DNA of 64,000 nt from Hydractinia symbiolongicarpus. Its lineage: Eukaryota; Cnidaria; Hydrozoa; Anthoathecata; Hydractiniidae. The position numbers and the translations under genes are program-made. Of this stretch, positions 44,490 through 55,797 are shown piece after piece; position 1 is the stretch's first letter; each line of letters starts with the position of its first letter. The stretch covers positions 19,877,501 to 19,941,500 of the forward strand of contig NC_079881.1 of NCBI RefSeq assembly GCF_029227915.1, read 5' to 3'. The notes beneath the pieces were generated by a model. It had not been told where the DNA came from. It ran no database searches and saw only the letters and a list, made by a program, of their open reading frames with translations.

Positions 44490-47400
44490 TCAACCAGAAA
44501 GAACCCTTTGTCTTCTTCTAGAAGAACGACGACGTCTTCTTCTAGAAAGATGACGACGTCTTTTGGATCGGCGACGACGTCCGTAATATGGATAAGCATC
44601 TAAAATCAAAAGAAATCATATGCAAAATTAGATACATGGCTGTATTGTATAGAACCTGAAATGTTATTCAAAATAATGATCAGCCATTTCAATATTTGTT
44701 GACGTCATGAATGACACGCCAATGCGCAGAGTTTTTTTTAACAATTGTTTTTGTACTTTTTATTGTAGGAAGCTTCGGACGCTGAGCAATATAATGTACA
44801 GGATCATGCGGTTTTGATCAGCGGTTAAGGTCATATAGGAGTTTAAAAATTTTGCTGATGTCATGTCCAACCAAAGTACAATTGTTTTTTCAGAAATTTG
44901 CATACATGTTGCCTTCATCGTGTAGAGCTTAAAACGCTGATTAAAAAATGTATAGGACAAACGGTTGCATATACATTTGGGTTTAAAGGTTTTTTGATGA
45001 CATCGTCAACCCGTTTATTCTGAAACGGGCGAGTTGACTCAGCTTTAGGAAGGTATCAGGTGGACTCAGCCTTAAACTTAAAAGCAAAATGCAATGGCTG
45101 CACTCTTCTTATTAATCGACTTCTGTTAAACACATTGGCGTCGTACCGTACCGTAATCAACTAAGATTTCGGCGATATCAAAAAAAATTAACACATCTAC
45201 TGTGCCTGTCACAGACACAGCGTATAATTATATAGAAAAAACAATCACCTTTTACGTCAGATGCAACAACGAAGTTAACTCTATCATTTCTCATTGATGA
45301 CTCCACCTCATCGTCATCACGAACGTCACCATCGCTATCTTCATCTAAATTATTTTCCGCATCAACCTTGTCATATAATGGTACTAGCCACGGTGGAACA
45401 CCGACCTCATCGTTACCATCATCACCATCGCTATCTTCATCTGACTTGATTTTGAGGGCATCATTATGAAAAGCTGGTGGACCATCCTCGTTGTTTTCTT
45501 CAGCTAAAAATAACAATCACACTCTCCTGGCTTTAAATCTTCGACGATTTGTTTTAATATAAATTCATATTTACTTATTTTTATACATAACTTTTATTTT
45601 ATTGTTTTTTCCAGATACAACTATAAATAAATTCTACTGTGACCGCACTAGATTTTAAGAGAAAACACTAAAAACTATTCCATATTTTTTTGCACAAATG
45701 TTAGGTGGAAATAAAGTTACCGATGATTAAGCCTTTCTTTTAATTTACCATTTTTATTGCCATTTTTTGTAACCAAAGTTACTTTTTTTAAAAATTTTAA
45801 AATAAATGTCACCATTACAAATTTAAAAGATTTTGGAGAAACAATTATTTTGGGTCCAAATTTTAGGTTATTTAAAGCGACTAAGGAACGACTGTTGGTT
45901 TTCGACTTTAGTGACTTACACGAAAGTTGAGCTGAAGGCGGCAAAAAACAAAAATGACTATTTTTCCGGCATGTATGTAATTTACAGACTCGAAGATATA
46001 GATATATCTAGAACTTATGTTATCCAGCCTTGTCATGTTTTTATCCAGAATGAGTCTTGCTGAAATATTTCTTTATAATATACTTTTCGAAAGAAAGTAT
46101 TGAACCAGCGAGCAAAGTGCGCTGGACTGTTCATTGCGCAAAAAGCGTTTGTCGGATTTTCAATATGTGCGCTGGATACGCGGAATGTGAGCATTTTAAC
46201 CGGTTCTTGGCACCTTTAAGAGACTATGAAGGTCTTCATTTTTTTGTTAGATTATTTTGAACATTTTAGGAGGTGTGGTCACCCTGGAACTTCAACATTA
46301 GACTTTCCAATTAGCTCTTCATTCTCTTTTAACATGTGTTAAGGCCAATATCCACACACGGAAAACGTTCCGCGGACCGCAGACAGGATTACTATAAAAG
46401 GAATAAAGAACACTTTTTAACAATGTAACAAAAATCAAATTCCTTTTTGCAGGTAAAACACGATGACGAGCTTGTTAGCGCTCTTCTTGTAAGTGTGATG
46501 GAATGTTTGATTTGGGTAATTTTATCAAAAGGACATTTACTGATTAATAATATACACCAAAGTACTTTGTTCACCTGCTTTTGCATGTTAAATTCTTTAA
46601 CACTCGAACCTAGCAATAAATTTTTCAAGAAGTGAGCTTATGTACGACGTGTCACGAATGACCAAGTGGACTTTTGTTCGATAATTATTGTAATTGTTTC
46701 TTATTGGAGATTAAATTTGGACATAAATATTTTTATATTATTATATAATTTTGTGTTTTTCGTAACTGTTGTGCTCAGTATGGTAGATTAGTATGCGTGT
46801 AAGTTTTTCAGTCTCAGGAAATCTTTTTGTGGTGAATTATTATTACTGTCAAATGCTGAATTTCTTGAGTTTTTTTGTATTGTGGCAGGGGTTATTTTTT
46901 AAATTTCGAATTTTTGGAACAAAATAAATAAATAACCTTGGGAAGAGTTCATTTATTATTTTTTGCAATAATAAACATACTAGACTTTTAATAAATTTAT
47001 AAGAAGAATGGTACTTGTCACCTATACTACTCAGTAAATAAACTAATGGACAAATTTTCCTCTTCTAAAAGGAATTGTGAAAACGAAAGAAAATTTTGTC
47101 ATAGGGAACATTGGATTGTTAACTTTAAAATACTTTTCAGCCAAAACCAGTGGATTTATGAATTTGTTTATTAAGTTACAGTTAAATGTCCTTCTCTGGT
47201 GTTTCTTGTGATCATGTTTTTTTTTTGTTTCCAATAAGTCAGACAATGACATTTATTAGAATGAAACTAGACCTAGCTAGAAACTAGCGAGTAGTCCTGT
47301 CACATTTCCTAGAAATTTTTGAAAATATGTCAGAGTAGGTTATTTAAATTGTTCAATTAGTTCTTGCAGTTTTCCCGAATGTGTATGGCTCCTCGAAATT

Positions 47401-48066
47401 AAATTCTAGTGTAGCAAAATTGTATTTCGGCAAAATAAAAATTACGCTAGAGAATCAGTACGCCGTGTTTTCGCGAAACTGAGTGTCAAATGATCCTATG
47501 TTTTGTCCCATCCTGACTACAGCAGGGAGGGGGAGAGTGCTAACAGCTTCAAAGGCTCATATCCCCGCGAACATTCACGTATATGGTTTTTTGATGATGA
47601 AATTTTGCTTGCAACTTGCGAGAATGCTTCACAATCTTTTTTTTTAATTTCTCGGACTTTTCTTGACAGCAAGCAAATACTTAAACTTTACCATTTTTGA
47701 CCAAGATGAAATGATAAGAATGATTACTAATCTTTTTACAACATTAAGGTCAAATATAAACGGTTAAAAACATATGTCTTAGTTTAGTTAAATTTTCCCA
47801 CGAGTGTTTGAAACTGATTGCAATGGCTTCCTGTACGAGATCATTTGAAATTCGCTTGTTTTGAGTCACATATCTTTGCACAAACTACATGCTCAATTCC
47901 ATTTCCCTTGGTTTCTCATAAACCGCACAAGTAACAAGTTAACGCTGTAAATATATATGAGACCAAAGAGAAGTTAAAAATCGTAAAAAATAGAGAATAA
48001 ACACATACCATTAGCCAACACGACAAAGAAAATTGCAAGCCCGCAAAGGAAGTGCAGCAAATCCAT
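44490..48066 (-). CDS. Secreted precursor: signal peptide, acidic pro-region, Arg-rich cationic tail (antimicrobial-peptide-like)
   Basis: Minus-strand model of three coding exons, 48066-48009, 45503-45249 and 44599-44490; 423 nt, 140 aa. Both introns are GT-AG and phase 1. Exon 1 gives a signal peptide (FLCGLAIFFVVLANG). Exon 2 encodes 85 residues with about 28 Asp/Glu against 7 Lys/Arg, including two copies of DEDSDGD around a VPPWLVPLY core. Exon 3 encodes 36 residues, DAYPYYG followed by arginine blocks, with 17 Arg, 1 Lys and no Cys. Acidic (about -21) and basic (about +17) parts nearly cancel, as in precursors whose pro-region masks a cationic peptide, for example arminins of Hydra. I see no sequence identity to those. 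Possible furin-type cleavage sites abound. The GRRRR after YPYY could also be an amidation/cleavage signal of a neuropeptide. An AG lies directly before the ATG, and a possible 39-nt 5'UTR exon is at 48176-48138. Gene model moderately sure; function inferred. Confidence 0.68.
44511..44579 (-). repeat. 24-bp tandem duplication encoding the Arg blocks
   Basis: Plus-strand units 44511-44534 and 44535-44558 differ at about three positions, and a 21-bp related unit follows at 44559-44579. Each encodes Arg-rich runs separated by Ser, so the cationic tail grew by in-frame tandem duplication. Confidence 0.85.
44750..45010 (-). repeat. Copy of the 52.5-54.2 kb repeat in intron 2 of the precursor gene
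   Basis: The reverse complement contains CAACCGTTTGTCC, TATACATTTTTTAATCAGCG, ACGATGAAGGCAACATGTATG and ATTTCTGAAAAAACAA, matching the second half of each tandem unit (e.g. 52720-52810). It appears duplicated within itself (a second GATCAGC/GCTGATC block near 44815). Confidence 0.65.
46453..46635 (+). pseudogene. Isolated exon-like segment resembling BRAT1 exon 7
   Basis: A good acceptor (CCTTTTTGCAG, AG at 46451-46452) is followed by an open frame starting VKHDDELVSALLVSVME and later FTCFCMLNSL, ending at a stop at 46633-46635. BRAT1 exon 7 starts VKHD directly after its acceptor and has RLCFCYLDAL at the matching distance. The resemblance is short and could be chance. No neighbouring BRAT1-like exons were recognised, so at best this is a decayed partial duplication, lying inside the intron of the opposite-strand precursor gene. 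Confidence 0.3.
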
Positions 48067-50600
48067 CTAAAATGTGCAGAAAATTATTAAATCAATATTA
48101 TAAAAAGCAAACGAACAAACAGAAAAGTAGCTAATACCTGGACGGACACTCCTCCACCTTTAATGGCAAAAAGTATCTGAAAAAATATTCGTTAAAACAC
48201 GCCTTTAAATGTCTGAAATACACATACTCAGTACTTGTGAATAATTACATTTTTAATTTCCCAAGTGTACATTCAAATTAGTGTTGTAAATTATTCAAAT
48301 CAATAGAAAAATTGGGAGTTATTCTAAAAATTAATTGGTAATTTCAATTCTTATTAAAACGGTAAACAGCAAAGTATTTTTATTTGTTCACATTCACTCT
48401 TTTTATGTGTACCACATATTTTTTTAAAGCTTACATCCCGCAAAAACATACATAAATACGCAGCCAAAAGTAGCAATGCTCGCGGGTGATTATTGGGTAC
48501 TAGTTATTTAAACCCGTGGAAGAATCCACTTAAATCTAATGTGCGTCTTATTACAAAAACAATGCTAAAAAACATTTTAAACAAAATCCCGCGTAAAAAT
48601 CCACTCAAAAGCATTTGAAATTTATTCTATATTTCTTATCACGAAATGATTTGTTGTCGATTTCATTTTAAAGACACAAACAATCAATTAAAACTTTCGA
48701 ACGAAACGGTCAACAATAATAACAACGTTGATTCTGTGATTTTACTTGTACAGTAATTTCAAAAAATCTCGTCACAACAAACTACTTGACGGTATCCTTT
48801 GAAGTAGTTATAATAAAACTGCTTTTTATTGTTTAGACATAATTTGTCTTGTTATTTATTTGTTTGTTTGCAAATTTCTCTTTTCTCTTTTTAAGGACAT
48901 GGCCCAGAGGACAATTTAAGTAATATTTTTCTTCATGGTTCTTGTAAAAGATTTGATGAACTTTTTCCTTTTGAAAAATGTCAACTTTACCTTATCCGTA
49001 AAAAAGGTTTTCGACGACTGTTTATTTTTAACCAATAAGGTACATAAATGGAATATATTTTCGCGAAATATATAAATTAGTTTGACTTGCGAAATTATCC
49101 TCGCAAAAAAATCTGACATTAACTTTTTGGAGAATAATCTATAAAAATTTAATATTACTACTTGTTTATATAAGGTAAAAGAATAATCCTCTTCTAAATT
49201 ACAAGTTAGCTATTTTAAAACTTATCAACCCTATTATGCATGTTTAACTGGGAAATTATCGTTTAAACCGCGAATCAAAAATCAAAAGTATTAAAAACGT
49301 GCGCGACGTGTATTTGCGTAAGATTGGTATATGATTGCTATATGATGCGAAATAATTAATCCGTGACGATAGACGATGTGACCATGAACAATTTAAACTT
49401 GAATTTGCTACTCAAAGTTGATACGATGACTTGTTTATTGCTCTGCGTCCTTTCCCTAACAATTTATTCCTTTTTTTTTGTTTTTGTTTTTTCCCATATG
49501 GAATGTTTGAAATGTTTCTCAATCAGTGATAGTGATACTTGAAATCCCTTAAGCTATTATTACAATAATAGTTTCATATTAGTTGTAACGTCCCGTGGAA
49601 CTAGAAACTGAAGAAAAAAAAATAAGGAGCACAATTAAAACAATCCAACTTCATCTCTAGCTCATTTATTTTTCTGATAATGCGAGGCAATCGCTTACAT
49701 CAGCTGATATTGGAATATGTTCCATACATAAACAAAACTGGTAAAAATTGCAGAGCAGGTTTCGCTTGTTTAAATGACAAAAAATAGATTATGTAAAAAC
49801 ATTTCGAGAATGAGTTCTAGTGTTCTAAATGTATACGTTTGTTATCTTTCGTTTTATTTTCAAAGTACAGGTCACGTGTCTCTATTCATGGATTGAACCG
49901 CATTTTTGGTAAAGCAACTTGCTAAACATGCCCGCGCTGTGAACCGACCACAGACCTTGTTATTACGAAGCAAACTCCGTACGCTCGGAAGATAATGAAA
50001 CAGCTTGTTGTGTATACTTCTCCTATCATAAAAATACCCGGATTCATTCCTTTTCAGTAAAAAAAGAACTCGTTTTTCAACCACTAGCTTTCTAAATCAA
50101 AACTTAGAAAACATCCAGGCTAAAATTTAAAATGCCTTTGTTTTAAAAAAAATCTATTAATAAAAAATCCAATTTCACACAAGTGGAAGCTGCTGCGTTT
50201 GGAACAGTCGTGGGGAAAATTTAGTGAATAATTTTTTTACGAAAACATTTGTTTTTTCCTTTATCATAATTTCTACAACAGCTTAAAAGATTTCGTTCTG
50301 GTCTATGTATCACAAGGTCAGAGTTACACATATTTGTTCTGCGAGACAAAAAATAATTACATCGACTTTTAAAGTAAAAATTTAATTCATATTTTTTTAG
50401 CTCTGATTAATTCTTTTTTTGCCGTAACATTTTGCAGGTGTGAAAAATTATTTTAGTAAATTTTGCATAGCACACGCGTTCTACAAGTTCGCTTTGCTTG
50501 CTTCTCTCAAAGACAGAATAAAAATAAATGTCTACAATTGGAGAACTAAAGCAAATACTCTGCCGCCATGAAGAATTGGTATAAATCAGTAATGAGCCGT
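48067..50600. other. Upstream region of the precursor gene, otherwise nothing recognised
   Basis: 48176-48138 (minus) is bounded by a TTTTTTCAG acceptor and a CAG|GTATTAG donor, so it may be a 39-nt 5'UTR exon of the precursor gene. A mini-Helitron scrap (CCCGTGGAAGAATCCACT) is at 48513-48530. The rest is AT-rich with no convincing frame. Confidence 0.4.
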
Positions 50601-50607
50601 CAACCTC

Positions 50608-50695
50608 GTTCCCAGGGCATTTTGCCTTGCTGATGAAGTTGATGGCGGAGTAATAACGGCTCGGGTAGCACAAACTTCTGGGGACAAGGTTGACA
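50608..50695. mobile_element. Roughly 90-bp palindromic MITE, copy 1
   Basis: Ends CAACCTCGTTCCCAG and (inverted) CTGGGGACAAGGTTG, a 15-bp terminal inverted repeat with two mismatches; core GCCTTGCTGATGAAGTTG. A second copy is at 51331-51420. Confidence 0.65.
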
Positions 50696-51330
50696 CGCTG
50701 TAGAACTTCCTACCGAAATGGCTGATTCATTTGTTCTCACTTTATGAATTTTGATTAATTCAGTTTTGGATGATTCTTAACAACGCGTGCAGCGATGTAA
50801 TAGCTAACGTCTCCACTGATAAAGTTGAATGTAATGGCTTCACTAATCCCTTTTCAAGTCTTAAAGCAACGTCAAAGAAACTTATTTCATTCACTTCAAA
50901 AAGAAATGGATATATTGACTTTGTCTAGCACAGACGCGTGTGTATCTCTTGTTTTTTTTTTACCTTTTCCGCCACCATCGATAAAAATTTGCATAATAGT
51001 GGCGAAAATAATAGAAATATACCTCTTCCCTTTTTAAAGCAAACTTTTCTGTTTATAGTGTAAAGGTCAGCAAAAGGACACAAAACATCAGATGGTTATA
51101 AATTTTTTATTTCCATTTTTAGGATATTGCACTGCACTGTTTTCTACACTTCATGATGATAGACTTTTCTTGACAGCATTTTAAACCAGGGCGACAACCA
51201 CAAAATAATGCGTCCTATAAAAAGAGGGTTACCTTTATTTTATCAATATCTAACTGAATCAACAATGAAAGTATAATTAGCTGAATTGCCACTTCGTTTT
51301 ATTTTGTCAAAATATCAAGTGTTGTGTTTT

Positions 51331-51420
51331 AACCTTGTTCCCAGGACATATTGCCTTGTTGATGAAGTTGCACTCCGTAATTACGGCTCAGGGGCTACAA
51401 AACCCTAGGGATGAGGTTGG
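51331..51420. mobile_element. Roughly 90-bp palindromic MITE, copy 2
   Basis: AACCTTGTTCCCAGGAC ... CTAGGGATGAGGTTGG, with the core GCCTTGTTGATGAAGTTG shared with the copy at 50608-50695; about 80 percent alike by eye. Confidence 0.65.
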
Positions 51421-51589
51421 TTGTGTTTTTGATAACAAATAAACAACATATTTTTGACATTGACATAAAATAGTCGCATTATGTGTTCCCAAAATGGTTG
51501 AGCGCAACTTGGTTCTATGTAAATCATTTCCTGACGGATGAACCTGGGCCAATGACTGTATATTATACCCAAATTTTGCGCAAGGAGAA

Positions 51590-51715
51590 TGTCGTGCCGT
51601 AGAAACACGAGATGTCAGATGCAAATTATGTATATCTATTTTTATGCGCTGGGCGAATTCCTGTGGAAACTTAAAGACGGGCGAATCCGTGAATTTTTCA
51701 CGTGCTAACGAATAG
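51590..51715 (+). mobile_element. Degraded mini-Helitron variant
   Basis: GTGCCGTAGAAACACGAGATG, then AAAGACGGGCGAATCCGTGA, hairpin CCGTGAATTTTTCACG and GCTAACGAATAG in place of GCTAACGACTAG. The order matches the 32858-33033 copy; the terminal CTAG is lost. Confidence 0.55.
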
Positions 51716-52189
51716 AATAACTACATTGTCTTAATAAGCGCCCAGAGCCCGGCCGTATATCTCGTTTATATTATGTCTATTTAACATCATCTTCATAAAT
51801 TATTTGTTTTCAAATTCTTTACAATTTTAAATAAAGACAAATATTTAAACTTACCCCTTAAAACTCTATCGATCAATACAATAAAGACGTTGTTATTATT
51901 CTTCGAACTAAAAACATTAAAACATCACTTAGTTTTTAAATAATCTTAACACCTGACTAACCCAATTTAAGGTTGTTTTAGATGTTGTTCGAAAATCAAA
52001 TTTTCGCGCGCTTTTTGCTGTTCAGCCATTCAGAATACAAAAAGAACGAAAAAGACAGACAACAGGCACATACGTAACGTAACAGGTACCTCTACAATCA
52101 TGGATATAGCGAAACAACACGGTCAATTTAAAATTTATCCCTACTAGTGGTCACATTGGTTATTTATATATTAGTAGAGTCGCGTATTT

Positions 52190-52345
52190 TCTACTAATAC
52201 AATACTAACCGATCACCCCGGGCTGTACCGCAAAATATCGCCCGAGGTCTAAGTGCCGACCGAGCTTGCGAGGTCTGTGCAATGACTGAGGCGATATTTT
52301 CGGTACAGCACGGGGTAATCGGTTATTATTGTATTTGTTAACCGT
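52190..52345. repeat. Long imperfect hairpin repeat (about 40-bp arms)
   Basis: AACCGATCACCCCGGGCTG, TACCGCAAAATATCGCC on the left pairs with GGCGATATTTTCGGTACAGC, ACGGGGTAATCGGTT on the right; loop near 52248-52298. It leads into the TTGTTAACCGTCTAAGTTAG block also seen at 8308, suggesting one MITE family. Confidence 0.7.
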
Positions 52346-52510
52346 CTAAGTTAGATAAAAAACATAAAATAAGAATTCTAGTTTAGTGTTCTTAAAATAA
52401 TACAATTCACTACTTTTCTTACACTACTTTTGTTAAATGTTAAATTTTCTGACGTTACGACGCGACGAAAATAACACTACTTTAACGTCAATATCCTATA
52501 TTAAATTAAT

Positions 52511-54234
52511 GAAGCCATTACAGTGCACCTAAAACTTTGAGGCCAAATAACTTGGAAACGAGGTGGTGACATCAATGATTTTTCACCGCGTGGGTAACTA
52601 GGGACCAACTAGGACCAATTTGGGTAATTTTCCCAAACCTGGGTCCCCGAATCCGTTTCGGAATGGACGGGTTGATGACGTCATCGAAGAACCTTCAAAT
52701 CCTAATATCTCTGCAACCGTTTGTCAAAAATACGCGATCCTATACATTTTCTTGATAAGCGTTTCAAGACCTATACAATGAAGGCAGCAGGTATACAAAT
52801 TTCTAAAAAAAAAATTTGGGGGGTTTGACTGACCATTGCTGACATCAGCAAAATGTTAAAACCCTTATGTCTCATTAACTGCTTATCAAAAAGATATGAT
52901 CATATACATTTTCTTGGTCAGCGTTTTAACATCTGCATAGTACAGGCAACGAATAAACTAAATTTCGCCAAATATTTTTGTAATTGCACTGCTGACGTCA
53001 GCAAAAAATCTAAAACAACCTACTTTTCCATTGTCCTTCTGCCTAAGTGGATTTTTCCACGGGCCTTATCGACTAGTCTTCTCTTATAATAGTACGCTAA
53101 GTGTGTCTGTCTGTCACTTTTGCAAAGTGGATTACATTCTTCAAAATTTTCTTTAACAAATTCTATAAAACATCGCCTATAAAATTGTTCTGTAATTTAC
53201 CAAACTTTACCGATAAAATAGTATTGACGTCAAAGGAAAGTTAATTAAGATTAGTGAAGCCATTACAGTGCACCTAAAACTTTGAGGCCAAATAACTTGG
53301 AAACGAGGTGGTGACGTCAATGATTTTTCACCGCGTGGGTAACTAGGGACCACCTAGGACCAATTTGGGTAATTTTCCCAAACCTGGGTCCCCGAATCCG
53401 TTTCGGAATGGACAGGTTGATGACGTCATTAAAAAACCTTTAAACCCTAATATCTCTGCAACCGTTTGTCAAAAGTACATGATCCTATACATTTTCTTGC
53501 TCAGCGTTTCAAGATCTATACGATGAAGGCAACAGGCATACACATTTCTGAAAAAAAACATTTTGTGTTCTGACATGTCTCTGCTGACGTCATCAAAATT
53601 TAAATGACGGTTGTTTTTCTCTGTTATCCTGCCTAAGTGGATTTTTCCACGGGCCTTATCGACTAGTTTATATAAAAATACGCCAGTTCCGTGTGTCTGT
53701 CTGTCACTTTTGCAAAGTGGATTACATTCTTCAAAATTTTCTTTAACAAATTCTATAAAACATCGCCTATAAAATTGTTCTATAGTATTGACGTCAAAGG
53801 AAAGTTAATTAAGATTAGTGAAGCCATTACAATGCACTTAAAACTTTGAGGCCAAATAACTTGGAAACGAGGTGGTGACGTCAATGTTTTTTCACCGCGT
53901 GGGTAACTAGGGACAACCTGGGACCAATTTGGGTAACTTTTCCAAACCTGGGTCCCCGAATCCGTTTCGGAATGGACGGTTTGATGACGTCATCAAAAAA
54001 CCTTTAAACCTTGATATCTCTGCAACCGTTTGTCAAAGATACATGATCATATACATTTTCTTGATCAGCATTTCAAGATCTATACGATGAAGGCAACAGG
54101 TATACAAATTTCTAAAAAAATATATTTATTTTGTATTTGCACTGCTGACGTCAGCAAAAAAACTAAAACAACCTATTTTTCCATTGTCCTTCTGCCTAAG
54201 TGGATTACTCCACGGGATTTATCGACTAGTTGTG
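52511..54234 (+). repeat. Tandem array of three roughly 565-bp repeat units carrying TGACGTCA octamers
   Basis: Units start at GAAGCCATTAC (52511, 53256, 53820); the last two are 564 bp apart and very similar. Each unit contains ACTTTGAGGCCAAATAACTT, CACCGCGTGGGTAACTAGGG, CCGAATCCGTTTCGGAATGG, CTCTGCAACCGTTTG, then GTGGATT-x-x-TCCACGGG and CGACTAG, the same 3' hairpin and terminus as the mini-Helitrons. The array is therefore probably a head-to-tail series of a longer Helitron derivative. Ten perfect TGACGTCA octamers lie between 52676 and 54153. Confidence 0.85.
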
Positions 54235-54235
54235 T

Positions 54236-55690
54236 ATGAATGTTCTATTGTTGGTCTTCTTATGTTTAGATTCCCTTGTAGTGTTCTAAGGCTTTTTTCG
54301 AACGCTATATTAAAAAATGTTCCGCTAATTGCATCGCCTTGTGGTGATCCAACGTTTGTGCTGATGTCTTCTGGAGGACTATCTGCAGACTGCACATTAA
54401 TGCTTGTAATACTGAGTAGAAGTCGGCTCATTCTACATTCATCTTTATCAAGGAAGGTTTACAATTCTTTCATTAGTTAATTTCTGTTGATATTATCGAA
54501 GGCGGAGGACATGTCTATTCCATTTATATGTATTTCAAGATATTGGTAGAGCTGTGCTTTTGCTGTGACAAATCTGTGTGCCCATATTATGTCTCCTGTT
54601 GATCTGTTAAGTCTGTACGCTGATTGTGATTGAGAAAGGTATTTCTCAACGTTGGGCTGGATTCTGTTGAGGGTTATAAGGGAGAGCAGTTTTCTGATGG
54701 TATTTAATAAGTTTATTTGTCTTAAATATTTCACTGGGCCTTCTTCTTTACCTTTTTTCTGTATTGCTATCAGATTTAATTTTCCTATGTTGATATCTTC
54801 TTGACGTGTTCTTCATATTTCGTTGAATATTTCGCTGATTTTTTGTTTTACTACTTCAGAGCTGTGTTTTAATAATCCTGCAGGTATATGAACTTCTCCA
54901 GGTGCCTTATTATTGTTTATTCTATTTAATGCCTTTTCTACTTCTTCTTTACTTATTGACTTATTAAGAGGTCTAGGTGGTCCTTTAAATTGATTTACCA
55001 TTTCATGTTGGTCATTCCAAAAGTGTTGTATAAAGTGTTCTTTTACTATGTTATATTGATCATTTTTGTTAATCACTTTCTGATTTTCAGCATTGTGGAT
55101 GATGGTGTTTTTATTTTTGTTGTGAGGATTTCTTAGATATTTTATTGCTTTGAACATTGCTGTTGATTGATTATCGTTTTGAATACTGTATGGTATCTCA
55201 TCTATTTTCTTTTTATTTTGAGCTTTCACTTCTTTCTTGATCATCTTCATTATTTTATTACGTTTATTTTTTAATTCTTTGAGTGTTTGTATATCTTTCG
55301 TTTGTTCTATTTTCATTCTATATATATTATTTCTGTTCATTTGAGAGTTTTTCTATAACTGGGCTATACATTTTTATTTTTGCTTCTCTTTATGTGAAAC
55401 CTAGTACTTTCTCTGCTGTTTTTTGGATTGCTGATGTGATATCGTTCCATTTCTTGCTCTCTTCCTTATCTATATTTTCTCCAGTTGCTCTCTGAATTCT
55501 TTCTGTTTATTTTGGTCATTTGAATGTTGTATTTTATGTTGTTATTATGTTTTGTTTAGTTCACTTTCCTATATACTTCAAACCACGATGTTCTTAATTT
55601 TGTGATTAGTACTTTGTGGTCACTAGTTGTAATAGTTCCTTGATATGATCTTGAGTTTTCCAGTAGAAGTTTGTATTTTGTTTGGATGCA
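54236..55690 (-). pseudogene. Non-LTR retrotransposon relic: endonuclease end and reverse transcriptase
   Basis: Minus strand. The C-terminus of an endonuclease (TSDHKVLITKLRTSWFEV near 55630-55580) is followed by a linker and RT. The frame from 55340 to about 54219 is continuous except for stops near 54810 and 54475: NNNKAPGEVHIPAGLLKH, SQSAYRLNRSTGDIIWAHRF, INGIDMSSAFDNI (Asp of RT motif A) and NVGSPQGDAISGTFFNIAFE (motif B). The catalytic Tyr-x-Asp-Asp region is missing because the tandem array at 54234 starts there. It is truncated at the 5' end by the minisatellite. Few stops suggest a moderately young relic. Confidence 0.8.
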
Positions 55691-55797
55691 TATGTAGACG
55701 TGGACATGGACATGGGCTTCAACGAGTTGGACATGGGCTTCAACGTGGGCTTCAACGTGGGCTTCAACATGGGATTCGACATGGGCTTCAACGAGTT
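55691..55797. repeat. 12-bp-unit minisatellite (GGGCTTCAACGT-like)
   Basis: Roughly eight units of GGGCTTCAACGW / GACATGGGCTTC type with 3- and 6-bp insertions. Marks the 5' breakpoint of the LINE relic. Confidence 0.85.

Noticed and set aside
44490-44599. Exon 3 of the precursor gene read as a protamine-like nuclear protein
   Set aside because: The in-phase upstream exons supply a signal peptide and acidic pro-region, which does not fit a nuclear DNA-packing protein, although this depends on the exon joins being right.
45833-46260. Two plus-strand frames that could be exons leading into 46453
   Set aside because: No recognisable motif, no matching splice sites, and they overlap the intron of the opposite-strand gene.
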